In this document: positions 45,990 to 54,979 of the stretch, piece by piece
How positions within the stretch are numbered: position 1 is the first letter of the stretch
How the letters are laid out: every line of letters begins with the position of its first letter
Source of the DNA: Streptomyces sp. NBC_00483
GTDB taxonomy: Bacteria; Actinomycetota; Actinomycetes; Streptomycetales; Streptomycetaceae
Reading direction: 5' to 3'
Assembly: GCF_036013745.1 (NCBI RefSeq)
Contig: NZ_CP107880.1
Location: forward strand, 868,001-932,000
DNA: 64,000 bases
Position numbers and translations under genes: made by a program
Notes under the pieces: model-generated
Database searches by the model: none
The model's input: only the letters and a program-made list of their open reading frames with translations
What the model was told of the DNA's origin: nothing

Positions 45990-48092
45990 TCACTCGCGCG
46001 TGGGCACCACGAATTCGCACCAGACGCACTTGCCCCCGCCGCGCGCCTCCACGCCCCACACGTCGGCAAGCTGGTCGACGAGGAACAGGCCGCGCCCCGA
46101 TACGCCGTCCTCGCCCGCCTCGCGGCGGCGCGGCAGGGCGCTGGAGGTGTCCTCCACGTCGACCCTGAGCCTTCGGTCGGCGCCGGTGAGGACGCGCAGG
46201 GTGACGATGGCGGGGCCTTCGGTGTGCATGAGGGCGTTGGTGATCATCTCGTCGGCGACGAGTTCGATCTCGTCGGCGTTCTCCTTCGCTCCCCAGGCGC
46301 GGACGGCGTGCCGAATCATGTGGCGGGCGGCCCTCAGCGCCTCCGGGTCGCCGGGCGGCACGTGTTCGGTGAGCCGGCTGCCGCTCTGCACCGCGCCCGC
46401 GCCGCGGCGGCGCAGGAGCAGCAGCGCCACGTCGTCCTCGACGTCGCGTTCCTCGCACGACGCGACGAGCCGGTCCGCGAGCAGGTCGAGGTCGTCGGGG
46501 CCCGTGCCGATGAGCGTGGTGAGGGTCTGGAGCCCGTCGTCGAGGTCGGCGCCCGGCTGTTCGACGAGGCCGTCGGTGCACATCACCAGCGCCTCCCCTG
46601 GGTCGAGTTCGGCGGTGGTCACCGGGTATTCGAGCCGCCCGAACTCGGCGGACAGGCCGAGCGGGAGCCCGCCCTCCACCGCGAGCCTGCGGCAGTTTCC
46701 GCCGGTCAGGCGCAGCAGCGGGTCGAGGTGTCCGGCCCGGACGAGCTGGACGACGCCGGTCGACAGGTCGGCCTCCGCGTACAGGCAGGTCGCGAAGCGG
46801 TCGGTGTCGAGTTCGTGCAGGAAGGAGGAGGCGCGGGCCATGACGGTGGCGGGCGTGTGGCCCTCGGCTGCGTAGGCGCGCAGCACGATGCGCAGCTGGC
46901 CCATGACGGCGGCGGCGTGCGTGTCGTGTCCCTGTACGTCGCCGATGACCGCGCCGACGCGGCCGCCGGGCAGCGGGATCACGTCGTACCAGTCGCCGCC
47001 GATGTCCCGGCCGAGCGAGGCCGCGCGGTAGCGGACGGCGAGGTCGGCGCCCGGCACGTTCGGGATGGTGCGCGGCAGCATGGCCTGCTGGAGGCCCTGG
47101 GCGAGGTCCTTCTCCTGCTCGTAGAACATGGCGCGCTGGAGGCTCTGCGCGATGCTGCTGCCGAGCGCGACCATGACGTTGCGCTCGGAGTCCGTGAAGC
47201 CCTGGCGGTCGTGGAAGAGCAGGCCGACGACGCCGATGGGCCTGGCCTGCGCGATGAGCGGCAGGTAGGCGGCCGAGGTGATCTCCATGTGGGCGATCCG
47301 CGGCCACAGCTCGGGGTAGTCGGCGGCGAACTCCTGCGGTGACTCGATGAAGCGGGGCTGGAGGGTGCGCACGGCCTCGCTCATCGGATACGGGTCGTCG
47401 ACGCGGGTGGTGTGGATGCCCGGAACGAAGGTGCCCTGGGGCCCCTCGGCGACGAGGTGGATGCGCCCGGACCTGACGAGGCCCATGACGAAGCTGGCCG
47501 AGCCGCGTTGGTCGACGCCGTGGGTGTCGCGCAGCACGTCGATGACGTCCTGGACGGTGCGGGCGTGCGCGAGGGCGGCCGTGGTGTTCTGCACGACGCC
47601 GGTGTCGCCGCTCCGGAGGGCTCGCCGGGCCTCGCGCTCGGCGTGCACGGTGGCGTCGTTCAGCTCGTCGGTGGCGTCACGGACGATGCCCACGATGCGG
47701 CGCGGGCGGCCGTGCTCGTCGCGTCGGATGTAGCCGCGCGTGTGGGTCCAGCGCATCTCGCCCGTGCGGGTGCGGATGCGGAAATACGTCCCGTAGGTCT
47801 CCTCGCCGCTCTTCAGGGCCCGCGCCACGAGGCTGTCGAGCCGCCCGCCCTCACTGACCGGCACCCGCAGGGCCAGCGTCTCCGGGTTGCCGTCGTACTC
47901 CTCGGGGCGCAGGTCGAAGACCTCGTGGGCCTGGGCGTCCATCGCCATGAGGCCGGTGTCGAGGTCCCAGTCGAAGCTGCCCATGCGCAGGCCCCGGCCG
48001 TAGGCCTCCAGAAATCCGCGTGGGGAGTCCTCCGGGCCCTCCCCGCCTGGGGCGTTCCCGGACTCCTCGCCGCCCCCGTTACCCGCGCCCAT
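45990..48092 (-). CDS. PAS-GAF-SpoIIE phosphatase with C-terminal kinase-like ATPase domain
   Basis: A 700-residue regulator of the RsbU/SpoIIE type. A PAS domain (MGSFDWDLDTGLMAMDAQAH to RRIVGIVRDATDEL), a GAF domain (about residues 165-320), the PP2C-like phosphatase domain (VRYRAASLGRDIGGDWYDVI, VIGDVQGHDTHAAAVMGQLR, VMCTDGLVEQPGADLDDGLQ, ERDVEDDVALLLLRR) and an HATPase_c anti-sigma-kinase-like domain (IELVADEMITNALMHTEGPA, GRGLFLVDQLADVWGVE) are present in order. Such proteins dephosphorylate anti-anti-sigma factors, while the last domain may phosphorylate them. Many paralogues exist in Streptomyces. ATG 48092 is chosen at the end of similarity. Confidence 0.9.
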   Translation of the reverse strand: MGAGNGGGEESGNAPGGEGPEDSPRGFLEAYGRGLRMGSFDWDLDTGLMAMDAQAHEVFDLRPEEYDGNPETLALRVPVSEGGRLDSLVARALKSGEETYGTYFRIRTRTGEMRWTHTRGYIRRDEHGRPRRIVGIVRDATDELNDATVHAEREARRALRSGDTGVVQNTTAALAHARTVQDVIDVLRDTHGVDQRGSASFVMGLVRSGRIHLVAEGPQGTFVPGIHTTRVDDPYPMSEAVRTLQPRFIESPQEFAADYPELWPRIAHMEITSAAYLPLIAQARPIGVVGLLFHDRQGFTDSERNVMVALGSSIAQSLQRAMFYEQEKDLAQGLQQAMLPRTIPNVPGADLAVRYRAASLGRDIGGDWYDVIPLPGGRVGAVIGDVQGHDTHAAAVMGQLRIVLRAYAAEGHTPATVMARASSFLHELDTDRFATCLYAEADLSTGVVQLVRAGHLDPLLRLTGGNCRRLAVEGGLPLGLSAEFGRLEYPVTTAELDPGEALVMCTDGLVEQPGADLDDGLQTLTTLIGTGPDDLDLLADRLVASCEERDVEDDVALLLLRRRGAGAVQSGSRLTEHVPPGDPEALRAARHMIRHAVRAWGAKENADEIELVADEMITNALMHTEGPAIVTLRVLTGADRRLRVDVEDTSSALPRRREAGEDGVSGRGLFLVDQLADVWGVEARGGGKCVWCEFVVPTRE

Positions 48093-48167
48093 GGGCCCCA
48101 CGCTAGGCCGAGCCCCCTTCGCCCGCACGTCGTGACCTTGGCGGGAAACGGGGCACACACTGGTGGC

Positions 48168-49577
48168 ATGGACTGGTTCGGCGCTACGGACTACTGGCTC
48201 GCACGCCTGGTGTTCCAGCGGGGCCTCGCGGCGCTCTACCTCGTCGCGTTCGTGGCGGCGGCGCTCCAGTTCAGGGCACTGCTCGGGGAGCGCGGGCTGA
48301 CGCCGATCCCCCGGTTCGTGGCGCGCGTGCCGTGGCGGGCCGCGCCCTCGCTGTTCCGGCTGCACTACTCGGACCGGTTCTTCGCCGGGTGCGCGTGGGG
48401 CGGCGCGGTGGTGGCGGCCGGGCTGCTCGCGGGGGTGGACGGGCTAGTGCCGCTGTGGGCGGCGATGCTGCTGTGGCTGGTGCCGTGGGCGCTGTATCTG
48501 TCGATCGTGAACGTGGGCCAGACCTGGTACGGCTTCGGCTGGGAGTCGCTGCTCCTGGAGGTCGGCTTCCTGGCGGTGTTCCTGGGGAACGACGAGGTGG
48601 CGCCGCCGGTCCTGGTGCTGTTCCTGCTGCGCTGGGTGCTGTTCCGGCTGGAATTCGGGGCCGGGCTGATCAAGATTCGGGGCGACGCGTGCTGGCGGAA
48701 GCTGACCTGCCTCGACTTCCACCACGAGACGCAGCCGATGCCGAACCCGCTGAGCTGGTTCTTCCACCACCTGCCGCGCCCGCTGCACCGGGTGGAGGTC
48801 GCGGCCAACCATGTCACCCAGCTGGCGGTCCCCTTCCTCCTCTTCACGCCGCAGCCGGTCGCTACCTGGGCGGCGGCCCTGATGATCGTCACTCAGCTGT
48901 GGCTGGTCGCCTCGGGCAACTTCGCGTGGCTGAACTGGCTCGCGATCGCCCTGGCGGCCTCCGCGCTCGACCTGTCCGCGCTGCACACACCGCCCGCGCT
49001 CCCCGAGGCGCCGCTCTCGTACGAGATCGTGGTCATCGCCCTCACGGCGGGGGTGGCGGCGCTCAGCTACCGGCCGGTGCGCAATCTGCTCTCGCGCCGC
49101 CAGTCCATGAACCGCTCCTACGACTCCCTGCACCTGGTCAACACGTACGGGGCGTTCGGCTCGGTCGGGCGGGTCCGGCAGGAGATCGTGATCGAGGGCA
49201 CGGCGGATGAGGTGCCGCGCCCCGAATCGGGCTGGCTGGCCTACGAGTTCAAGGGGAAGCCGGGCGATCCGCGCCGGCTGCCGCGCCAGTTCGCGCCGTA
49301 CCATCTGCGGCTCGACTGGATGATGTGGTTCGCCGCGCTGTCGCCCGCGTACGCCAGATCCTGGTTCCAGGGCCTGGTCGAGCGACTCCTGGAGGGCGAC
49401 CGGGACACGCTGCGGCTGCTGCGCCACTCCCCCTTCCCCGCCGACGCGCCGCCCGTGCACATCCGGGCGCGCGTGTACCGCTACCGCTTCACGTCGTGGC
49501 GTGAGCTGCGGGAGACGGGGGCGTGGTGGGAGCGGACCTACGTACGGGAGTTCCTGCCGCCGACCCGGCTGAGGTAG
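48168..49577 (+). CDS. Lipase maturation factor family membrane protein
   Basis: A 469-residue membrane protein with about seven helices. The N-terminus YWLARLVFQRGLAALYLVAF, the segment WYGFGWESLLLEVGFLAVFL, WVLFRLEFGAGLIKIRGDAC, and the loop FHHETQPMPNPLSWFFHHLP are diagnostic of LMF1/2 (DUF1222) proteins. The C-terminal part (SYDSLHLVNTYGAFGSVGRV, QFAPYHLRLDWMMWFAALSP) is the soluble domain. In animals LMF1 helps fold lipases in the ER; the bacterial role is unknown. ATG 48168 is used. The 3' end overlaps the convergent amidohydrolase by 40 bases. Confidence 0.9.
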   Translation: MDWFGATDYWLARLVFQRGLAALYLVAFVAAALQFRALLGERGLTPIPRFVARVPWRAAPSLFRLHYSDRFFAGCAWGGAVVAAGLLAGVDGLVPLWAAMLLWLVPWALYLSIVNVGQTWYGFGWESLLLEVGFLAVFLGNDEVAPPVLVLFLLRWVLFRLEFGAGLIKIRGDACWRKLTCLDFHHETQPMPNPLSWFFHHLPRPLHRVEVAANHVTQLAVPFLLFTPQPVATWAAALMIVTQLWLVASGNFAWLNWLAIALAASALDLSALHTPPALPEAPLSYEIVVIALTAGVAALSYRPVRNLLSRRQSMNRSYDSLHLVNTYGAFGSVGRVRQEIVIEGTADEVPRPESGWLAYEFKGKPGDPRRLPRQFAPYHLRLDWMMWFAALSPAYARSWFQGLVERLLEGDRDTLRLLRHSPFPADAPPVHIRARVYRYRFTSWRELRETGAWWERTYVREFLPPTRLR

Positions 49578-50401
49578 ACGCGGCGGGCGGTGCCCCCGAA
49601 GATGTGCGGGTCCGCTCCGCCCACCAACTCCCGTGCCGTGTCGACTACTTGTTGATAGGTGGCCGCGAGCGTGCACACCGGCCAGTCGGAGCCGAACATC
49701 ACGCGGGCGGGGCCGAAGGCGTCGATGACCGTGTCCGCGTACGGCCGCAGATCCTCGACGGTCCAGCCCGCCCAGTCGGCCTCGGTGACCATACCGGAGA
49801 GCTTGCAGACGGTGTTGGGGAGCGCGGCGAGCGCGCGCACGTCGCCCCGCCAGGGGTCGAGCTCCCCCGATGCGATCGGCGGCTTGCCCAAGTGGTCGAG
49901 TACGAAGGTGAGTTCGGGGTGTTCGGCGACGGCCTTCACGCAGGCCGGCAGCTGGTGCGGCAGGACCAGCAGGTCGTAGACGAGCCCGGCGTCCGCGACG
50001 GCGGCGAGCCCGCGCCGCACGTCGGGGCGGAGCAGCCACTCGGGGTCGGGCTCGCCCTGCACCTGGTGCCGGATGCCCACCAGGTGCCGACCGCCCGGCA
50101 GCCCCCGCAGCCGCTCCAGGGTGTCGCCGACGTCGGGCCGGGTCAGATCGGTCCAGCCGACGACCCCCGCGACGAGGTCGCTGCGCTCGGCGAGCGCCAG
50201 GAACTCGGGCGTCTCCTCGGCGACGCTGACCGTCTGTACGAGCACGGTGGCGTCGACACCGGCCGCCCGCAGGTCGGGGGCCAGGTCGTCGAGGGTGAAC
50301 GTGCGGCGTATCGGCGCGAGTTCGGGTCCGGTGATCCAGTCCTGGTCGCGTACGGAGAGGTCCCAGACGTGGTGGTGCGCGTCGACTGTTCCGGGTGTCA
50401 C
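49538..50401 (-). CDS. Amidohydrolase-2 family lactonase (L-fuconolactonase-like)
   Basis: A 287-residue TIM-barrel hydrolase. Metal-binding motif DAHHHVWDL is at the N-terminus, with LVGIRHQVQGEPD, VLDHLGKPPI and MFGSDWPVCTLA (metal Asp) following. In sugar clusters these enzymes open fuconolactone or rhamnonolactone. It is the last gene of the minus-strand sugar operon and overlaps the mutarotase gene by four bases. GTG 50401 is chosen for this coupling; ATG 50413 is in frame. Confidence 0.88.
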   Translation of the reverse strand: MTPGTVDAHHHVWDLSVRDQDWITGPELAPIRRTFTLDDLAPDLRAAGVDATVLVQTVSVAEETPEFLALAERSDLVAGVVGWTDLTRPDVGDTLERLRGLPGGRHLVGIRHQVQGEPDPEWLLRPDVRRGLAAVADAGLVYDLLVLPHQLPACVKAVAEHPELTFVLDHLGKPPIASGELDPWRGDVRALAALPNTVCKLSGMVTEADWAGWTVEDLRPYADTVIDAFGPARVMFGSDWPVCTLAATYQQVVDTARELVGGADPHIFGGTARRVYLSRVGGRNSRT

Positions 50402-50712
50402 GGCAGCTCCCATGCGACGGGCAGTCCGGCGTCGGCGCCTTCGGCGGAGTAGTCGTGGGCGACGTCGAGGAGTTCGTCCATGCGGGCCTGCCAGGCGATG
50501 TTCACCGGCAGCTTGTCGAGTTCGGCGAGCATGCGGGCGTAGTCCTCGCACTCGATGACGTGGAACAGGTCGGTGCCGCTGCGCCAGATCGTCCACTGCC
50601 GGGCGCCCGCCGCCCGGATCGCGGCGACGAGTTCCTCCGGCACCTCCCGGTGGGCGGCCTCGTACTCGTCGATGAGGTCGGCGCGGACCTTGGTGTGCAG
50701 GGCGACTCTCAC
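50398..50712 (-). CDS. Sugar mutarotase (L-rhamnose/L-fucose type, RhaM fold)
   Basis: A 104-residue protein of the RhaM (DUF718) family. The pattern RVALHTKVRADLIDEYEAAH, with the catalytic-site His/Tyr region, then WTIWRSGTDLFHVIECEDYA and PVNIAWQARM is clear. It interconverts alpha and beta anomers of the imported sugar before oxidation. In this operon, with fuconate-type enzymes, L-fucose is the likely sugar. It overlaps both neighbours by four bases. Confidence 0.9.
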   Translation of the reverse strand: MRVALHTKVRADLIDEYEAAHREVPEELVAAIRAAGARQWTIWRSGTDLFHVIECEDYARMLAELDKLPVNIAWQARMDELLDVAHDYSAEGADAGLPVAWELP

Positions 50713-51716
50713 GTGTGCGGCTCCTGTTCCGAAGGTACGGGCACGTCGGCCGGGAGGAGGTGCCGGTCGCGGGCCTCCTGCCAGAACGCGGCGGGCACGG
50801 GGGTGGTGAACTGCTGTGCTGTGTCGGCGACTTCGGCGGCCGAGCGGGTGCCGACGAGCACGCTCGTGACGCCCGGGTGACCGAACGGGAAGGCGAGCGC
50901 GGCGGCGCGCAGGGTCGTGCCGTGGCGCTCGGCGAGGTCCTTGAACCGCCTCGCGCGGCGGAGGACCTGGGGCGAGGCCAGGGCGTAATCGAAGGTGCCG
51001 CCCTGCTTGGGGTCGGCGAGCAGGCCGGAGTTGAAGACGCCGCCGACGACGACGGAGACGCCGCGTTCGGCGGCCGTGGGCAGCAGCAGCTTCAGGGCAC
51101 GCTGGTCGAGCAGCGAGTAGCGGCCGGCACACAGCACCACGTCGACATCGGTTTCGCGGACGAAACGGGACAGCATCGCGGACTGGTTCATGCCCGCACC
51201 GATGGCGCCGATGAGCCCTTCGCCGCGCAGCCGCTCCAACTCCGGGTAGGCCTCGCCGAACGCCTCCTTCGCGTGGTTGTCGGGGTCGTGGATGTAGGCG
51301 ACGTCGATGCGGTCGAGCCCGAGGCGGCCGAGGCTCTCCTCGATGGAGCGGCGCACCCCGGCCGCGCTGAAGTCCCACACCCGGCGCGCGGTGGCGGGCA
51401 CCGCGAAGCCGTGTGCACTGTCGTCGCCGACGGCCTCCCCGTTCGCGGACCGTTCGAGCAGGCGGCCGACCTTGGTGGACAAGGTGTACGAACCCGTGGG
51501 CCGGGTGCGCAGAAACTCGCCGATCCGGCGCTCGGACAGGCCGAGGCCGTAGTGCGGCGCCGTGTCGAAGTAGCGCAGGCCCGCGTCCCAGGCCGCGTCC
51601 AGGGCGAGGTACGCCTCTTCGTCGCGGACGGGCGTGTAGAGGTTGCCGATGCCCGCGCCGCCGAAGCCGAGTGCGGTGACCGGGACATCGCCGCGGCCGA
51701 GTGTGCTGGTGCGCAT
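50709..51716 (-). CDS. Aldo/keto reductase, L-fucose (aldose 1-) dehydrogenase-like
   Basis: A 335-residue NAD(P)-dependent oxidoreductase. Catalytic residues of the AKR fold are visible: Asp and Tyr in YFDTAPHYGLGLSERRIGEF, Lys in TLSTKVGRLL, and His in VAYIHDPDNH. The form matches D-threo-aldose/L-fucose dehydrogenases, which oxidise the sugar at C1 to a lactone, the step preceding the lactonase in this operon. ATG 51716 is used; GTG 51725 would overlap the preceding stop codon in the GTGA manner. Confidence 0.88.
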   Translation of the reverse strand: MRTSTLGRGDVPVTALGFGGAGIGNLYTPVRDEEAYLALDAAWDAGLRYFDTAPHYGLGLSERRIGEFLRTRPTGSYTLSTKVGRLLERSANGEAVGDDSAHGFAVPATARRVWDFSAAGVRRSIEESLGRLGLDRIDVAYIHDPDNHAKEAFGEAYPELERLRGEGLIGAIGAGMNQSAMLSRFVRETDVDVVLCAGRYSLLDQRALKLLLPTAAERGVSVVVGGVFNSGLLADPKQGGTFDYALASPQVLRRARRFKDLAERHGTTLRAAALAFPFGHPGVTSVLVGTRSAAEVADTAQQFTTPVPAAFWQEARDRHLLPADVPVPSEQEPHT

Positions 51717-51721
51717 GCGGA

Positions 51722-52501
51722 TCACTGTTCCACGGGGCGAAGACGCAGCCCCTGCATGCCGCCGTCCACGGCGACGGACGTGCCGGTCGTCGCGCCGGAC
51801 AGGGGGCTCGCCAAGTGGGCGATGGCGCCCGCGACTTCGGCGGCGGAGACCAAGCGCCCGGTGGGCTGGCGGGCTTCGAGGGCGGCGCGTTCGGCGGCCG
51901 GGTCGTCCGCCTTGTCGAGGAGCCGGCCGACCCAGGGGGTGTCGGCGGTGCCGGGGTTGACGCAGTTGACGCGGATGCCCTCGCGTATGTGGTCGGCGGC
52001 CATGGCGAGCGTGAGGGAGAGGACCGCGCCCTTGGACGCCGCGTACAGGGCCCGCTGCGGGAGCCCCGCCGTGGCGGCGATGGAGCAGGTGTTGACGATC
52101 GCCGCGTGCTCGGAGTCCCGCAGCTTGGGGAGCGCGGCCCGGGCGACGCGGACCATCCCGATGACGTTGACGTCCAGGACACGGTGCCATTCGGCGTCGT
52201 CGTTGTCGGCGACGGTGCCCTGGGCGCCGATACCGGCGTTGTTGACGAGTACGTCGAGCCCGCCGAGGTCGCGGGCCGCCGCGGCCACGGCGGCCCGCAC
52301 GGCGGCGTCGTCGGTGACATCGGCGGCGTATCCGCGCAGCGGCTTCTCCACGTCGGTGATGTCACGGTCGAGCACCGCGACGTCGGCGCCGCGCGCGGCG
52401 AGCAGCTCGGCGGTGGCCCGGCCGATGCCGGAGGCGCCGCCCGTGACGAGGGCCTTCAGGCCCGCGAAGTCCTGGACGCTCTGGACGCTGGCATCGCTCA
52501 T
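51722..52501 (-). CDS. Short-chain dehydrogenase (2-keto-3-deoxy-L-fuconate dehydrogenase-like)
   Basis: A 259-residue Rossmann-fold SDR. The cofactor motif is [19 protein letters not shown], the structural motif NNAGIG, the catalytic Ser in [12 protein letters not shown], and YxxxK in [13 protein letters not shown]. The Asp after the second strand (VLDRD) indicates NAD preference. In the non-phosphorylating fucose route this step oxidises 2-keto-3-deoxy-L-fuconate. It overlaps the dehydratase gene by four bases (ATGA). Confidence 0.9.
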   Translation of the reverse strand: MSDASVQSVQDFAGLKALVTGGASGIGRATAELLAARGADVAVLDRDITDVEKPLRGYAADVTDDAAVRAAVAAAARDLGGLDVLVNNAGIGAQGTVADNDDAEWHRVLDVNVIGMVRVARAALPKLRDSEHAAIVNTCSIAATAGLPQRALYAASKGAVLSLTLAMAADHIREGIRVNCVNPGTADTPWVGRLLDKADDPAAERAALEARQPTGRLVSAAEVAGAIAHLASPLSGATTGTSVAVDGGMQGLRLRPVEQ

Positions 52502-53877
52502 GCGGCGGCTCCGTTCGGGTCGGTGGATCCGGGAGCTTCCGTGGATCCGGGTGCTTGAGTGGCGAGGTCCTTCGCCCAGAACTCGCCGTCCGGGTAGGTG
52601 AATTCGGCGATGGACGAGGCGTGCATGGTGGCGGAGAACCCGGGGGCCGCCGGGGCGGCGTAGTGGCCCTGGCGGACGACGACCGGGTCGACGAAGTGCT
52701 CGTGCAGATGGTCGACGTACTCGATGACACGGTCCTCGGTGGTGCCCGTCAGGGCGACGAAGTCGAACATCGACAGGTGCTGGACGAGTTCGCACAGGCC
52801 CACGCCGCCCGCGTGCGGGCAGACGGGGACGCCGAACTTCGCGGCGAGCAGCAGGATCGCCAGGTTTTCGTTGACGCCGCCGACGCGCGCGGCGTCGATC
52901 TGCAGGATGTCGATGGAGCCTGCCTGGAGAAGCTGCTTGAAGACGACGCGGTTCTGCACGTGTTCGCCCGTGGCGACCTTCACCGGGGCGACGCCCCGAC
53001 GGATCGCCGCGTGGCCCAGGATGTCGTCCGGGCTGGTCGGCTCCTCCACCCAGTACGGCTCGAACTCGGCGAGGGCGTTGGTCCATTGGACGGCGTCGCC
53101 GACGTTCCAGCGCTGGTTGGCGTCGACGGCCATGCGGATGTCCGGGCCGACGACCGCGCGGGCGGTGCGGCAGCGGCGGATGTCGTCGTCGAGGTCGGCG
53201 CCGACCTTCAGCTTGATCTGGGTGAAGCCGTCGGCGACGGCCTGCCGGGCGAGGCGGGTGAGCTTCTCGTCGCTGTAGCCGAGCCAGCCGGGAGAGGTGG
53301 TGTAGCCGGGGTAGCCACGCTCGACGAGGCGCGCGGTGCGGTCGGCGGCGCCCTGCCGCCCCAACTGAAGGAGCTCCAGGGCCTCTTCGGGGGTGAGGGC
53401 GTCGGCGATGTAGCGGAAGTCGACCTGGGACACCAGCCACTCGGGGTCCGCCTCGGCGAGCAGCCGCCACAGCGGTTTGGCGGCGCGCTTGGCGGCGAGG
53501 TCCCAGGCCGCGTTGACGACGGCGCCGATCGCCATGTGCATCACGCCCTTCTCGGGCCCGAGCCACCGCAGTTGGCTGTCGCCGATCAGGTCGCGGTTGA
53601 GGCTGCCGGGGTCGGCGCACAGCGCGTCGAGCGGGCGGCCGACGACGTGGTGGCTCAGTGCGCGGATCGCGGCGACCTGGACGTCGTTGCCGCGCCCGAT
53701 GGTGAAGGTGAACCCGTGCCCCTCGTGTCCGTCGGGGTCGTCGGTGCGCAGCACGACGTACGCGGCGGAGTAGTCGGGGTCGGGGTTCATGGCGTCGGAG
53801 CCGTCCAGCTCCCGGGAGGTCGGGAACCGGATGTCGTACGTGTCGACGGCGGTGACGCGGGGCGAGGTGGAGGACAC
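52498..53877 (-). CDS. fucD: L-fuconate dehydratase (enolase superfamily)
   Basis: A 459-residue enolase-superfamily dehydratase. N-terminal capping domain: [20 protein letters not shown]. Barrel residues: KxK in [11 protein letters not shown], metal ligands in [20 protein letters not shown] and [11 protein letters not shown], and the general base His with [15 protein letters not shown]. The [17 protein letters not shown] segment is characteristic of FucD. Product is 2-keto-3-deoxy-L-fuconate. A C-terminal extension with [12 protein letters not shown] is likely disordered. GTG 53877 has AAAGG five bases upstream. Confidence 0.92.
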   Translation of the reverse strand: MSSTSPRVTAVDTYDIRFPTSRELDGSDAMNPDPDYSAAYVVLRTDDPDGHEGHGFTFTIGRGNDVQVAAIRALSHHVVGRPLDALCADPGSLNRDLIGDSQLRWLGPEKGVMHMAIGAVVNAAWDLAAKRAAKPLWRLLAEADPEWLVSQVDFRYIADALTPEEALELLQLGRQGAADRTARLVERGYPGYTTSPGWLGYSDEKLTRLARQAVADGFTQIKLKVGADLDDDIRRCRTARAVVGPDIRMAVDANQRWNVGDAVQWTNALAEFEPYWVEEPTSPDDILGHAAIRRGVAPVKVATGEHVQNRVVFKQLLQAGSIDILQIDAARVGGVNENLAILLLAAKFGVPVCPHAGGVGLCELVQHLSMFDFVALTGTTEDRVIEYVDHLHEHFVDPVVVRQGHYAAPAAPGFSATMHASSIAEFTYPDGEFWAKDLATQAPGSTEAPGSTDPNGAAA

Positions 53878-53914
53878 GTGCTGCCTTTCGGGCGGGGGCG
53901 GAGGCACTGCGGGG

Positions 53915-54979
53915 TCAGTCCTGGGCGCGGCCGGTGGTGACACGGGCGACCATGAGGGCGAGCAGGATGATTCCGCCGTAGATGGCCTGGATCCAGAAGG
54001 ACGGCACCTGGGCGAGGGTCAGCATGTTCTGTACGACACCGAGCAGGAGTACGCCGGTCAGGGCGCCGAACATGGTGCCCTTGCCGCCGTCGAGGCTGAT
54101 GCCTCCGATGACCGCGGCGGCGAACACCGTGAAGATCATGTTGTTGCCCTGGTTGGCGCTGATGGCACCCACGTATCCGGTCTGCATGATGCCGCCGACG
54201 GAGGCGAGGACACCCGCGACCACGAAGACACCGAGCATGACGCGCTCGACGCGGATGCCCGCGGCGCGCGCGGCCTCGGCGTTGCCGCCGATCGCGTACA
54301 GGGCACGGCCCACGCGGTGGTACTTGAGGATGAGCCCAGCGACGCCGAACGCGATCGCGGCGAACCACACCGACATCGGGACCCGCAGGAACGTGGAGGT
54401 GGCGAGCGCGAAGAACGCGTCGGGCATTCCGAACAGCGTCTTGCCCTTGGTCGCCCCGACGAGCAGTCCGCGCAGCACGATCAGCATCGCGAGCGTCACG
54501 ATGAACGCGTTGAGCTTCAGCTTGACGACGAGCACACCGTTGAAGGCGCCGATGCAGGCTCCGGCCACCAGCACCGCCAACAGCGAGACGGCGACGGGGA
54601 ATTCGGTCCCGAACCCGGACTGCGCGACGGGCAGCACGAGCAGGGCGCCGAAGGCCGGCGCGATGCCGACGACCGATTCCAGCGACAGGTCGAACTTGCC
54701 GCTGATGAGCACGAGCGACTCGGCGAGCACCACCATCGCGAGGGCGGCGGAGGAGCCGAGGATGGAGATGATGTTCTGCTCGGTGAGGAACGAGTCGTTG
54801 AGGACGGAGCCGAGGATCAGGAGCAGCAACAGGGCGGGTACGAGGGCGAGTTCGCGGGCGCGGCGTAGGAGGACGTTCTTGGCACTATTAAGCCCCTGCG
54901 GCGATTGAGCAGCGGGGTCCGGGGCAGAGCCCCGCGGCCTGGGCCGCATGGCGACCGGAGCTTTACGGGTTGACGTCAC
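53915..54979 (-). CDS. Ribose-type sugar ABC transporter permease with repeat-derived N-terminus
   Basis: A 354-residue membrane permease of the RbsC/BPD_transp_2 type with about ten helices ([78 protein letters not shown]). The EAA-like region [17 protein letters not shown] contacts the ATPase. GTG 54979 lies inside the ATPase gene and has AGGGGG six bases upstream; ATG 54949 is the alternative. Residues 16-31 ([16 protein letters not shown]) are encoded by a copy of the dispersed GC-rich repeat, so the extreme N-terminus is probably a recent addition. The first helix follows directly. Confidence 0.88.
   Translation of the reverse strand: MTSTRKAPVAMRPRPRGSAPDPAAQSPQGLNSAKNVLLRRARELALVPALLLLLILGSVLNDSFLTEQNIISILGSSAALAMVVLAESLVLISGKFDLSLESVVGIAPAFGALLVLPVAQSGFGTEFPVAVSLLAVLVAGACIGAFNGVLVVKLKLNAFIVTLAMLIVLRGLLVGATKGKTLFGMPDAFFALATSTFLRVPMSVWFAAIAFGVAGLILKYHRVGRALYAIGGNAEAARAAGIRVERVMLGVFVVAGVLASVGGIMQTGYVGAISANQGNNMIFTVFAAAVIGGISLDGGKGTMFGALTGVLLLGVVQNMLTLAQVPSFWIQAIYGGIILLALMVARVTTGRAQD
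54888..54935 (-). repeat. Dispersed GC-rich repeat, copy C, inside a coding region
   Basis: Identical over 48 bases to copy B at 43534-43581 and oriented with the minus-strand genes. It begins 28 bases after the ATPase stop codon, the same relative position as copies D and E after their genes, but here the permease reading frame runs through it. Confidence 0.85.
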
